Source: Paracyclopina nana (lineage: Eukaryota; Arthropoda; Copepoda; Cyclopoida; Cyclopettidae). From it: DNA of 64,000 nt. The stretch covers positions 14,954,501-15,018,500 of the forward strand of contig JAGUCH010000002.1 of NCBI GenBank assembly GCA_019096065.1. Direction: 5' to 3'. Every line of letters begins with the position of its first letter. Within the stretch, counting starts at the first letter, position 1. The notes below the pieces were generated by a model. It was not told the DNA's origin and searched no databases. It worked only from the letters and a program-made list of their open reading frames with translations. A program made the position numbers and the translations under genes. Positions 46,601 to 57,900 of the stretch are shown here, in pieces.

Positions 46601-47779
46601 CTTTGAGCTCATTTTTAATAAACAGCAAAGTGGACCTCAGCTCAAGTGCATTTTGCATGGTCCAATACAATCTGGCAAATCTCTGTCTCTCTCGATCAAT
46701 GTGGACGTTTCCAAACTGAAGGGAGGCCAACTCACTTGGGATTTAAATAGTTTTGAGGTTTATAGCAAAAGTGACAAAACCAGGGATACCAATGAGGCAA
46801 ATAACAAAGGTGTTAAATATGTAGCTGGAGAAAAATGAATCATCTTTAATTAAAATTTGTTTAAGGGTCATTCCAACTCAATCTGGAGACAGAGGCAGAC
46901 TTGTCTCTAATCACTTCAACTCAGCCTGAAAGTATTACAGTCCGAACTGAAGACAAAGCAGCCTTGATCAATCAAGCATTCACTCAGACTTATCAAGTGA
47001 GAAATAGGTTGCGTACTCCCTTGGAAAACATCAAGATTCAAGTCAGCACACCAACTCACTACTCTAAAAGAGAAATGGTTGAACTTGTATATGCAGAATT
47101 GCAGCTCAACAGTGGGATACATTTAGAGTGCAAGAAAGATGCCACTGAGGCAATAGAGACAATTGGAAAAGCATCCCCCACTGTGCTACCATTGCAAATT
47201 GACTGTGTGAATACACCAGGAGTCAGATGTGTTGAGATCAAGTAATAATTTCAAGAGAATTTCAACGAGAAAGCTCTCAACGTCTGTTTGCTTATAGGTG
47301 TCCACTTTTTGCCCTCTCAAACCCCAAAGAGTCAGCAACAGTGATGATCTACCAGAGGTTCCTAGGTGCCAATGTGTCATCCGAGTTTTCCCTTCCGGAT
47401 GACTTCAAGAAAGAAGGCATATTAATTGGTTCATTGGGTAAAATTATCTTGGACAAACAAATCTTGGACTTGATTCAGCCCTATGACCAAGATCCGGATG
47501 AAGTATTTTCATACACCAAGGTAAATGGTATGCATGGGCTCTAGTAAAAATTCATTCACTCCTTACGTTTTCAAGTTTGTGGACTTGGCTGAGGAAAAGA
47601 GCATAACGAATGCAGCTTTGGGTGGAGCTATAGCTGGAGTTATCATTCTTCTCATTATAATATTTGTCGCACTTTGGCTCTGTGGCTGCTTTAAAAGGAA
47701 GACGAAAGAAGATTTTGAAGCTGAAGCGAATAAGAAAAAGCATGGTTTCGAAGAAGGTCATCAACAACAAACTATATGA
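43611..47779 (+). CDS. Integrin alpha subunit
   Basis: Exons 43611-43997, 44465-44778, 44845-44933, 44988-45485, 45549-45668, 45730-45837, 45896-45992, 46046-46299, 46357-46574, 46626-46809, 46866-47241, 47298-47520 and 47576-47779 give 1,023 residues, a normal length. A signal peptide follows M1 (an upstream in-frame ATG exists at 43569). FG-GAP propeller blades are evident: GSFGYSMDF, FGAPGVWNWTGTYAL, and cation loops DLNGDNIDELIVG, DLDEDGFGDFVVGAP and DVDGNGLPDLAIG. Thigh/calf segments follow, then a transmembrane helix (GGAIAGVIILLIIIFVALWL) and a short tail beginning CGCFKRK where GFFKR is usual. Integrins pair with beta chains for matrix adhesion. No I-domain is inserted. Intron 45486-45548 was chosen because it restores frame and is 63 nt. 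Confidence 0.92.
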
Positions 47780-47871
47780 TTGCTCAAAATGTAAAGATGA
47801 AAAACTGGGGTGCATTTACAATATCACAGATGAAGATGATGATTGGTTAAAATAATAAAATAGTATATATA

Positions 47872-50800
47872 TCAGACAATTGGCACTCCACTGCCAAAAA
47901 TCGCGAAAACTGTCAATCCACAAACATTGATGATTGCTGTCACATTGAACACAGCCGACCAGCTACCGGTTAATTCCAAGATGTACCCAGCCAAGTAGAC
48001 GCCAACAAATCCTACAAAAAACTCTTTCACTCCTGAACTGATGGCAAGCTAAAAAAACACTAAAATAAAATTGGCTTATGTTTTAGACCTGAACAAGAAG
48101 CTATAGAGTTGACAATGCCATACACTGATCCGGAGTGCTTGGGAGCCAAATCCATAGCATTGACAGTGGTGCCAAAGTTGTGAAAGCTTTTGGCAAACAT
48201 GGCCAGCGTACAAAGGAGAACAGCCAGTGAAAAGCTACCAACGTTGCCTACGATAAAGGAAAAGGCATGATTTACCTGGAATAGCTCCAACTGAATTCAC
48301 GACCCCAAAAATGCTGCCCGAGTGATTAGGTGCCAAATCTTGGGCATTCACAATCGCTGCAGAGTTGTGAAAGCCAGCAAAGAAGAGGCACAAAGTCATC
48401 ATCAAAAGTGCCCCAACGAACGAGGACTTGCCAATTGCTCCTGAAATCAGGAGTTTGATGCTCGACTACCACAACTCTGATTTTTCACTTACCTATAAGA
48501 ACCAGGCAAAATGCTTCTGTCCCCATGCAAGTGGTCTCCAACACTTTTCGGGTGGCCCCCACGTGGAAGCCCTTCTCTGTCAACTTGTTGGTAAGCCAGC
48601 TTGCAACAGCGATGCCAGGCACCATCAATAGCCAAGGTACTACGTTGAACACCCAACTTTTGGCCTCTGGGAAATTGTCATGGAAATAGGTGGGCAGCCA
48701 CGACAATAGGATGAAGAAGCAGTTGTTCTGACAAAAGTGGCAAAACACACAAGCCCTACATTTTTAGAGATATGATTGCAGAAACTCCGCATATAACTAA
48801 ACAATGCTGCTAATACCATAGGGCTTTTGATTTCAAGTAGATCAGCCATGGTACTTTGCCTCCATCCATTGAACTGCTGGAATGGCCTGACAAATGTGAA
48901 CTGGATGACATGCCTACGATTGTCTTTCTCTGCCTAGTAAGCTCCATAGCGTAGTATTTAAGCACCGCAACCCAAATAAGTGCAACCAGGCCTATCATAA
49001 AAGGTGAAGAAAATCCAGCTTATAAGAAGACAAGGTTATGTTACCAATTATGTAGAAAACTGAGGGCCAGCCATAAGTCTCGTTCATGTATGATCCCACA
49101 GTTCCTGTGAGCAGAGTTCCAATGGCTCCACCAGCAGTTGTAGCACTGAAAAAGAAGCTCCGATCTTTGGCATTCAAGTTCCGTGACGAGATACTGGCCA
49201 ACGCTGGAAAATGAACACCTTGAGCAGCTCCAAGGAGGACACGACAGAAAACCACCAGACCAAGGTCATTGCCAGAAAACCTTAGTATTGTTTGGAACCA
49301 AAATGTCAGCAGACCCCAAATGACTCCGGCAGCCAGTAACACACGCTCAGCTCCAAACCTGCAAGAATGTTAGATAAAAAAGAAAGCAAATAGCCAAAAA
49401 AAGGGATCAGTTCTAACGAATGTACTGTTCAATTCCGCATCCGCAAAAATCCGTTCAGTAAAAAACCCTTCCGAAAAATTCCGTGCGACAATTTAGATGA
49501 TACATTTGGGAGTTGAGCTCAAAATCAACTTTAATTTAAATCAGCGGAGTCACTTTTTTAGGGCGAGTAATCATTATAAAATATAAATGGTTACTTTTGA
49601 ACATCTTGATATTTTTAGATTACCACTTTGTTTTTACGTCATGAACTAAAATTTGATGATACATAGTTGCCCAGTTTTTTCTGTTAGGTTTTTTCAGGGC
49701 AATAAATAGAGAGGGTGCGCCACTCTGCTTGCTCAGTTTTGCTGAAATAGACTAATTTCACAGCTTTCTTACGTATTCTGCCATTTGGCGGTGGGCAGGC
49801 ACATGCTAGCAGAGATGCTGCCATTGAACAAATGATTCTTCAAAATTCATCGATTTGCACCATAAGCACATATTTCTAGCTCGTGCAGGTACAAATCTTA
49901 GTTTTTTCCCACCAACATAACTCATTCTTGTTAAGAAAAATTTTAAAAATCATTTAATAAACGATCCATATCTGCTTTCCCACTCCCACTTTTTCTTCTC
50001 CCCTCTCTCACTTTCTTCAGTGTAGCCAGATAAAACCAAAAATAGTCATAAAGTTTACAGAAAAGCCAATTTTTAGAATAACTATTTGCAAAATTGCTAC
50101 TTTAAGGCTTGCGTTTTCCCAGTTTTTCCATGCCAGTACAACAACTATAGCATGGCAATCATGATTACCAGAAAATTTTGTTTCCTCAACTTATTACAAG
50201 TAATGGCTTATTTGCTGAAAAATTGGCCATTTTTATTGAACCCACACCAGATGAACTTTTTTGTTTTGAACTCACACAGAGCAGAGCTACAAAAAGTAAG
50301 GCTATTTATTCTGATTTGATCCATCATGCTCAGGTCTGGATATGATGTGACTCATGATCCAAAATTCCTTGACTTTCAAGAATCTTACTCAAAATGGTAC
50401 CAATCTAATCCTTGAATCAATTGTGCTGTTACAAGCTCAAAATGAGCACTTTCTTTGCCATTTTGTTCCCAACAATTCCAAAAAACGTTTTGTTTACTTT
50501 TAGTCAGAAGCACTATTTTTTTTGCAATTGCTAGGCGCGCTTACACGCACGTGAATTTTGTTGATAACAGTGTTTTAGATGTGGTTTCTTTAAGTCGAGT
50601 TAATCAGAGCAATTGGCTTTTTTCCAAACAAAAAGTCGATTGTTGTCAAAAGCCATACTGATAACTCTAACAAGACTGCACATCAATTTGAGTGGGAAAT
50701 TCAAAAAAGAAAACAATTTTTTTAGAGCTCATATTTTAAATTCTAGAATTGTAATCCAAGTTTTTTTAGATCCATTCATCATTTTGAGGGACAGAAGAAG

Positions 50801-51603
50801 AAATAGCAGGGACATTTTCTTGCTCAAGGCAAGATACAAGGCTTCATTTAAGTGGCCAAACGCATACGCTCGTTTTTTAGTCAGTACTTGTTGTTGTTAG
50901 TCAAACTGAGTTTATTATACTCTTTACTCAATTTACTGCTCTGGGTTTTTTGATAGTTACCCTTAATAGTTATAAATACCTTTAAAAGTAATACAAATCA
51001 ATAGTCCACAAGAACCACCTTATTAGTTGCCTTTGAGCCAAATAAGTGTAGCTGGTAACCAGGAATGGTAACTTTGGAAAAACTAAGCTATACTGAAGCA
51101 AATTGCTGAGTTATTTTTGGTGAAAGCTCAAGTTAGAAATCAGAATGTAGGCATTTTCCAAAGGTTTATAACAATTTACTAGCAGAGAAAACTTTTTGCA
51201 TTGCGGATTTTTACTGAAAGGAAATTCACGTATGGGATTTTCACGGAGCGGATTTTTGCGGAATCGGATTTGAACAGATATACCGTTCTAACCTGTCACT
51301 GAGGTAACCTCCAAGGATTTGGGTGAGAGTGTAGCCCCAAAAGAACGAGCTTAACACTGTTCCCACCTCTGTTTTGGACCACTGTAGGCTTTTAGCACAT
51401 GCTGGTGCGACCAAAGGCATCGTGGTGCGGCAAGCATAAATTGCTGTAGTACCGAAAAGCAGCGTGAAAAACCACACATATTTCTCCTTGCGGTTCCAAT
51501 GCTCGCGGCTGCTGTCAGAAGTGGGAATTTTGAGATAAAAGTCTGTGGATTTGTCACTGAGGCTTGGCGACAATAAAGGAGAACTGAGGCCATTCTTGGA
51601 CAT
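47872..51603 (-). CDS. SLC17A9: SLC17A9-like (vesicular nucleotide transporter) MFS carrier with duplicated exon
   Basis: Minus-strand exons 51603-51293, 49358-49045, 48991-48817, 48755-48493, then either A (48440-48276) or B (48247-48089), then 48011-47872, giving 455 or 453 residues. Family wording: SSFFWGYTLTQILGGYLSDR, GAAQGVHFPALASISS, GTLLTGTVGSYM and, at the end, LAGYILELTGSWSAVFN. SLC17A9 loads ATP into secretory vesicles using membrane potential. Exons A and B both encode the same late helix pair (VNAQDLAPNHSGS versus VNAMDLAPKHSGS), share phase 1 at both ends, and are separated by only 28 nt. Intron 1 is 1,934 nt because of a transposon-like insertion. It is convergent with the integrin gene, stops 92 bp apart. 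SLC17 paralogues are an alternative, but the wording fits A9 best. Confidence 0.88.
49418..51284. mobile_element. TIR element in SLC17A9 intron 1 with 8-bp target duplication
   Basis: GTTCTAAC occurs at 49410-49417 and 51285-51292, directly flanking the element. Terminal inverted repeats include CTGTTCAATTCCGC and CCGCAAAAATCCG on the left, and the reverse complements of CGGATTTTTGCGG and TTTGAACAG on the right (about 40 imperfect bp). No transposase ORF. An 8-bp duplication fits hAT-like or P-like elements. Without the insert the intron would be 59 nt. Confidence 0.75.
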
Positions 51604-51965
51604 CACACTTTTTGCAAAAAAATAAAAATCGCTGAAAAATGTGGCCGAGGAACTTCAAAAACACCTGACGTCAGCACTCAGCTTCACAGCTGAGAATAAA
51701 AGTGACGGCTCGAAAACAGTCGATAATAAACTTCAAATCGGAATCATTAATTTGTCACTCTTTATTTTAGCGTTTTTTTCAGTTTAAAGTAAATAAAATA
51801 TTTCATTTCAAATCTATACTAAAGTTTCCCTAAGTATTTATATAAAAAAGATAGTAGACTTAAATATTTTCTAGAAAAAATGTGCCCCAAATTTGTCGAT
51901 ACTTTTTTCGTTAAAGGCGTGAAATGCAGAAAAGTAAACAAAGTCGGAGTTGAAAGAGCTAGAAA
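51604..51965. promoter_or_regulatory. Shared divergent promoter region
   Basis: The 362 bp between the start codons of SLC17A9-like (minus) and DCTN4 (plus) must contain both promoters and 5' untranslated regions. No specific motif is assigned. Confidence 0.4.
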
Positions 51966-53628
51966 ATGGGCTCAAATTCTGTCATTTGCCCGTTCGACGA
52001 GGCTGTCGTGCAACGCGTGAAATATTTGTGCTCTTGTGGATTTCCCCAGCCACTCTCTCGCATGTATTTTTGCCGCCATTGTCTCGACTTGAGATGCGGA
52101 TTTTGCGTGTCTCATGAAGTCGACTCCCACTACTGCCCCAATTGCTTGGAAAATATGCCATCTGCGGAGGCGAGATTGAAGAAAAATCGTTGCGCTAACT
52201 GCTTTGACTGTCCTTCTTGTGGACACACACTGTCCACGCGGGCCACATCCATGCAAATTCAAGCCCCCACCGAGGATGGAACGAACGTCAAAATGGTGAC
52301 CAAGAAATTGTACTATTTAGTATGTGCGTTTTGCAGATGGACATCGAGGGACGCAGGACTTCCAGATCAGGTAGTACGCTCTTTCTTCATGTGACGCATT
52401 AGTATCTAAAGGTATCTTTTAGAATGTTGCCAGTGGAGGCTGGCCTCAGCCTGACGCCCCCGAAGCTGCCAGATTTGCCTCCTTGCTAGATCATTACAGA
52501 ACACTGGCACAGAGGGAGAAATTGGAGAAGGAAACGAGGCGATTCTGCGGACGCAAATTAAGCTACATGCAGCTAACCGACAAGTACGGTTTGAGTGCTG
52601 CCGTGGCCAGAAAAAGGGCAGGATTGCCACCCTTGGGCAAGACGTCTGTTCAAGAAGGAACAGCCCTCGGGCAAGTTTCTGTTGCACCATCCGAGGCTAA
52701 AAATATCGATGAAGTTGAGACATTTGATGAAGAGCTGTTTCAATCTGCAGTTGATTTGACCCAGTTGACAACCCTGGAGCAACAGCTTGCTATGCTGGAT
52801 GTCCAGCCGAGCAGCACCAAAGATCTTTTCCCACGACACAAGTATTTGATGATCAAACGGTCTCAACGGTGTCGCAAGTGTGAGCACAACTTGAGCAAAC
52901 CCGAATACAACCCGACGAGCATCAAGTTCAAGATTCAGCTGGCCGCGTTTTACCACATTCCAGAAGTTATCATTTACAAGCTGGCCAACTGTCCGTTGAC
53001 ACCAGGAGCAGAGTATAGCTTTGTCCTCAAGTTGGCCAATCCTACACAGCATCCAACGAATGTAGAATTTTTGGATCTGACCCAATATGAGGCGATACAA
53101 AAGGCTCATCGCCAGGAAATGGAGGAGTTGGATTCCAAGGAGTCTGACAAACCCGTAAGATTTCCCATGTTTCACTTGCTTTGGAAGCACCGTATTTATT
53201 ATATCTTCTTATAGGAGAGTGAGCAATCAGGACCGCCCAGCAGATTAACCACAAGCTTCATCAGGCAGCCAACCTTGGTAAAAGCGTCGGATCGGCACAA
53301 GATTCAGCCTAATGCAACATTGGTCATCCCTGCTGCCCCAAAAGTGTTTTTGCCCCCAAGAGACGACGCAGCAGAGTTTGACGATTCTGGCCCTGACCTA
53401 AGAGGAGTCGTGGATGACAAGACTGTTGTAGCTTGGAGGAAAGGCAACAAAGCTGGCATTTACTTGTCTGCCAAAATCGACCCAACTGTTAGACCAGGTG
53501 ATGACATAACCACGGGGTTTGCTATGAAATTCATTTACACAAACACAGTCCCAGCTTTGGAGCAACGTGAAATCCAGACATCGGAAGTCACTGTCCCAGT
53601 CTATGTGATGCTAGGAAAAGCCGATTAA
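51966..53628 (+). CDS. DCTN4: Dynactin subunit 4 (p62)
   Basis: Exons 51966-52370, 52423-53154 and 53215-53628 (introns 52 and 60 nt) give 516 residues. DCTN4 sits at the pointed end of the dynactin complex that links cargo to dynein. The N-terminal zinc-binding region shows [50 protein letters not shown] and [18 protein letters not shown]. The middle has [14 protein letters not shown] and [19 protein letters not shown], and the C-terminal beta-rich part resembles known dynactin p62. Length is close to other invertebrate forms. Its stop lies 14 bp from the stop of the convergent zinc-finger gene, so the 3' ends overlap. Confidence 0.95.
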
Positions 53629-53637
53629 AAAAGCAAG

Positions 53638-53643
53638 TTTATT
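53638..53643 (-). terminator. Poly(A) signal overlapping the stop codon of the zinc-finger gene
   Basis: On the minus strand the stop and signal read TGAATAAA: TGA at 53645-53643 shares its A with AATAAA (53643-53638). The cleavage site must lie within or next to the DCTN4 coding end. Confidence 0.6.
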
Positions 53644-55540
53644 CATAAACATTCCTCGTACAAGTCATTGGTGCCATCCGTGAAATCTCCCATGTAAATT
53701 TGAAGGGCGTCATGGGCAATTTGCTCATGAGCCACAAGGCCCTGCATGGTGGAGAACACCTCGTGGCAATGAACTTGAGAGCAGGCATAGTGGCCCAATT
53801 TGCGATATCGTGAGCGTAAAATGTCACAAGGAACTAAAAGCTCTTTATAGTGACTCAGGGCTAGGTGAAGCATCATTTGAGACCTATCTGAAAATTGAGC
53901 TTCGGAGCATCTCAAACACTTGAACCTACAAATAAGAAGCAGTGTGTCATGGCTAGAATTGAATCCATTTATCCTTATTACTTGATTTCTTTTCCCAATC
54001 TGTCGAATGGGATGGGCAAGTAGTCCAAAGGGTCCAAGTCGAGATCTCTGGCTTTATGCATCAGTAGTTGATGATGGTAAGCAAGATGGAAATTCAGCGC
54101 ATGGAAGCTGGGAAATTCCTCAGCACAAAACGGGCAGGAGAAAAGGCCACTTTTCACTTGGGAGGATTTGAGATCAGTATCCAGGATTGATAGCCCGTGC
54201 TGACGGACAATGTGCATTTTCACCTCATGATCATCAACGGATCCGCGGATTTTGTCAAATCGAGGGCAAATGGGACAAAACCACTTGATTGGTCCCTCAT
54301 TCCATTTGGCCACAAAGATGTCCTCAATGACGCCGTCCAAGATTCTCCTCATCATTATTTCAGTTTCTTCATACTGGGTTTTCTTGGAGACATAATCCTT
54401 GAGTGATTTTTTCACAACCTGTCCACCACTATTAGTTGATACATTGAGATTATCTTTTTCGCAATTAAATTCATGCGAAGCTTCTGAGGACTTGACATCA
54501 CTGATAAAGTGCCCGTTGTAATTCAGTAATTTTTGGTTTGATTGGGCGGTTGTTGCTAAATTGTCCATTGCATCTTGGCACAAAATTGGCAAATTTTCTT
54601 CTTCTTTGGGCAAGTCTACAAGGAGCGTCTCAAATAGATTTGATTGATTTAAAGCAATTTCTTCACTGACCGTCTCTTGAAGGGATTTATCCTCTTCAAG
54701 GACTAAATCCACATTGTTCTGATGACGCACGGCCAGACTTTTCTCCACGATCTTCTCATTGCCATTGGTTCTGCTTTCAAGAATTGGCTCACCGATCTCA
54801 AGAAATGTCAGAGGCTTCTTGTCGGAAGCAACGATTGGTGGTGGATGATCGCCAATTCTTCTCAAAGGTGCATTGGCACAATTGACAGGTGGATTTACTT
54901 TGACAAGTTGATGAGCGACATTGAAAATCTTTGGAGGATTCTTTTGATCGGAATTTTTATCGGTGGTCTTCGGTACAGGAGAGTTGCCGTTAATGTCCTT
55001 GCGAATTGAAGTTTGCCTGCTTTCATCCTTGCAGCTCAAAAAAGGCGCGATGGCTGCTGAAAAAGAAGCTGACGAACCAAATCTTCCATCCCGACCTGAC
55101 AATTTTTCGATTTTGGCATGGCGATTTGACGAGTTTTTGCCGTTTTCTTTGTGACTCTTAGTTTTAATTTTGTGACTTGATGATTTCTTTGATTTATGGC
55201 GCTTAGACTCCTTTCTCCAGGCTTTGATGTCACTTCTTGACAACTTATCAAGTTTAACAAAGCACTTTCGGACCAAGCACTCCTGTTTCAGCTTTTTTCG
55301 TTGAATGATTTCTTTGTATTCCTTCTTTCTTCGCTGCATTTCTTTAGCTTTTTGGCAATCATCGTTGAAATTCCCAAAAATGTCGCCAAAAATGGCATCA
55401 TTCAGCTTCAAAACGCGTTTTTCGACTTTGGCTTTCGTGAAGGTCTTCTTCCTTTCCAAGCATTTCAAGAAGTAATGATTCTTTTCTTCTTCAAGTCTCC
55501 GTAAAATCACGGAGCACTTCTTTAACTGCGTGGCCTTCAT
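53643..55540 (-). CDS. C2H2-type zinc-finger protein, unrecognised
   Basis: Minus-strand exons 55540-53982 and 53925-53643 (56-nt intron, phase 2) give 613 residues from the first in-frame ATG. The N-terminal 150 residues are Lys/Arg-rich and helical, with coiled-coil character; the middle is low-complexity. Degenerate fingers lie in the last third: WFCPICPRFDKIRG...HIVRQH, FSCPFCAEEFPSFHALNFH, FKCLRCSEAQFSDRSQMMLH, and YACSQVHCHEVFSTMQGLVAHE. A nuclear nucleic-acid-binding role is likely by family, but I cannot name an orthologue. It is convergent with DCTN4. AATAAA overlaps its stop. Confidence 0.75.
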
Positions 55541-55613
55541 TTTCAATAAGACATTTTTACTCAAGCTTTATAAGGTTTTTTTTTAGTATTTTATTATAAT
55601 TATCCTGCTCTCT

Positions 55614-55751
55614 TCAGAGTTTGCTCTTTGGTTGTTTGACTTGCTTCATGATAGTTTCACGAATGTTGACGCTTTCGAACTTGTCTGTGAGCTCCAAGAA
55701 AGGTTTCCCAAAAATTGCCACAAAAGTGAAGGAAAGCGCCGAAATCATCAT
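55614..55751 (-). CDS. Possible small protein gene (45 aa)
   Basis: The frame opens MMISALSFTFVAIFGKPFLE, continues into a charged tail (DKFESVNIRETIMKQ) and stops at 55614. AATAAA (minus strand, 55595-55590) lies about 18 nt after the stop, which supports a real 3' end. The N-terminus is hydrophobic, like a short membrane-anchored or mitochondrial protein. It could instead be the last exon of a gene whose upstream exons I cannot see; the upstream sequence is repetitive. Family not recognised. Confidence 0.35.
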   Translation of the reverse strand: MMISALSFTFVAIFGKPFLELTDKFESVNIRETIMKQVKQPKSKL

Positions 55752-55768
55752 GAAAACACGTGACTGCA

Positions 55769-55838
55769 CTTGGATCGACAATCATGACTGAGAAGGACCT
55801 GGATCGACTAGAACGAATTGTGCGTGGATAGACGGGCC
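55769..55838. repeat. Second locus of the TTGGATCGAC motif
   Basis: Three spaced copies (ACTTGGATCGACA, CCTGGATCGACT, CGTGGATAGACG) match the motif family at 2199-2695. Confidence 0.6.
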
Positions 55839-55849
55839 CGTACTAAATA

Positions 55850-56557
55850 CTGCCCACAATCGCGCACAAACTCGGGATGCTTTACTTTCTACTGAGAGCT
55901 GACTTAGCATTCTTGACCCAATGCTGATTTTTGCTGTGAATTTGAGGCACCTGAGTCAACTCCAGCTTAAGCAATGATCTACAAAATCCGTTTTTTGGCT
56001 GCCCTGAAACGCCCACAGTAGTACTTTTTTCCAGCTACGAGCAGACTCAGCATTCTTGACTCAAATTTGAGGCAGCTGAGTCAATTTGAAGGGCCGATTT
56101 CAGGAGTATCAACAAACTGCTAAGTACTGCCCATGTACTGAAAGATGACAAGCATAAACTAGAAAGATAAAAATGAGTCATTTACTCTCTACTGAGACCT
56201 GACTCAGCATTCTTGACCCAATGCTGAGTTTTGCTATTTGAGGCAGCTGAGTCAATTTGAAGGGCTGATTTCAGGAGTATCAACAAACTGCTAACTACAG
56301 CCCATGTACTGAAAGTTGACAAGCATAAAATAGAAACAGTATAATGAGTCATTTGCTCTCTTATGAGACCTGACTCAGCATTCTTGACCCAATGCTGAGC
56401 TCTGCTGAGAAATTGAGGCACTTGAGTCACCGCCAACATGTAGATTTAGTGAGGATCTACAAAATCTGAATGCTGAGTCAGGTCTCGGAAGAGATTAAAT
56501 GAATAATTTTTTTTTAGTTAATATGAGTTTGTTATCATTTGTGGGCAGTATTTAGTA
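55850..56557. mobile_element. TIR element with ~162-bp internal tandem repeats
   Basis: The ends TACTAAATACTGCCCACAA (about 55851) and TGTGGGCAGTATTTAGTA (about 56539) are inverted. Inside, a unit containing GACTCAGCATTCTTGACCC recurs near 55898, 56043, 56205 and 56367 (about 162-bp spacing), with an inverted fragment near 56468. No ORF beyond repeat-derived frames. Confidence 0.65.
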
Positions 56558-57010
56558 TTTGCAAGTTTGTCACTAATAGTTCAGAGCTCCACTTCACGCT
56601 AATTTGGTGGAAATTTTAAAAATCAAAGCAAATGCAAAAAAGCAAATATTTCCTTGAGATTCATTCAGAACTCGACTTTAGTTCAATATTTAGGTACTTA
56701 TTTCACAATTACTTAATTCCTTGACATTTTTTTCTTCATCAAAGCTGTTTTTTGCCTTCTTATGTAGCATTTTATTTTTCCATCACTGACTTTTAGCTGC
56801 TCGGTTTGTTATACTCTTTCTGTACAGCTCTGGTGATGCTTTGCTATATTTTCTTTTGCATATGGTATTTTACCGGAAAAAAAAAATAGGCTAAGACTGC
56901 ACAGGCAGCTTACAGATGCAAGCAAAACTTATATAGGTACTGCATGTACATGAGAACATAAGATAGAGCTGTAACTAAGTGTGAGAAAAGATTATTTGAG
57001 ATTAATGTAC

Positions 57011-57605
57011 ACAGCGCGATAATTGAGCACAATGTGAACAATGTGATCATAGTGCACAACGCGATCATTGTGCACAATGTGAGCAATGTGATCATTGAGC
57101 ACAAAGTGAACAATGTGACCATTGTGCACAATGTGAGCAATGTGATCATTGTGCACAATGTGAACAATGTGACCATTGTGCACAATGTGATCATTGTGCA
57201 CAACGTGACCATTGTGCACAATGTGAACAACGAGATCATTGTGCACAATATGAACAATGTGATCATTGTGCACAACGCGACCATCGTGCACAATGCAATC
57301 ATTGTGCACAATGTGAACAACGCGATCATTGTGCACAATGTGAACAATGTGACCATTGTGCACACTGTGAACAATGTACACAACGCGATCATTGTGCACA
57401 ATGTGAAGAACGCGATCATTGCTCACAATGTGCACAACGCGACCATTGTGCACAATGTGATCATTGTGCACAATGTGAACAATGTGACCATTGTGCACAA
57501 TGTGAATAACGCAATCATTGTGCACAAAGCGATCATTGTGCACAAAGCGATCATTGTGCACAAAGCGACCAATGTGAACAATGTGACCATTGTGCACAAG
57601 TTTCT
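57011..57605 (+). repeat. Satellite array A (palindromic ATTGTGCACAAT units)
   Basis: Tandem 9/18/27-bp units built from CATTGTGCACAATGTGA and GAACAATGT. Each long unit contains the 12-bp palindrome ATTGTGCACAAT. Because unit lengths are multiples of three and lack stops, long frames are open on both strands, but these are repeat artefacts. Confidence 0.9.
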
Positions 57606-57900
57606 TTAGGTAATAAATAAAACAGTTAGTCATATATACAAAGAAAACACACTTAAGTGCAGTTTTTGTTAATTAATTTTGTCCTTGATTTGAAAATATC
57701 ATATTTCTTCCAGGTCACATTGGGTAAAAAGCCAGAATTTCTGCAAAATTGCCAAATTCTCATTCTATGTCCTTCAGAGTGCTGCTCTGAAACTGCACAG
57801 CCATGTGCTCTGACAAAGTAAATACATTTGTTGTAGCGAGGTTACAATTTTGAAGCTGCACCCTGTAAATGAAGTGGATAGTTATTGTGATTATTTTTAG

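Noticed and set aside
48248..48275. Inclusion of both SLC17A9 exons A and B in one mRNA
   Set aside because: The 28-nt spacer is shorter than any other intron here and would duplicate one transmembrane segment.
57034..57609. Long open frames (about 170-213 codons) on both strands of the satellite arrays at 57.0, 58.6 and 60.5 kb
   Set aside because: They are low-complexity translations of 9-bp-multiple repeats and lack start context, splice structure and domain character; the array period explains the missing stops.
57710..57840. Upstream TET exon after the TTCCAG at 57708-57713
   Set aside because: Frames can be opened but none joins exon 57901 in phase with recognisable TET sequence.
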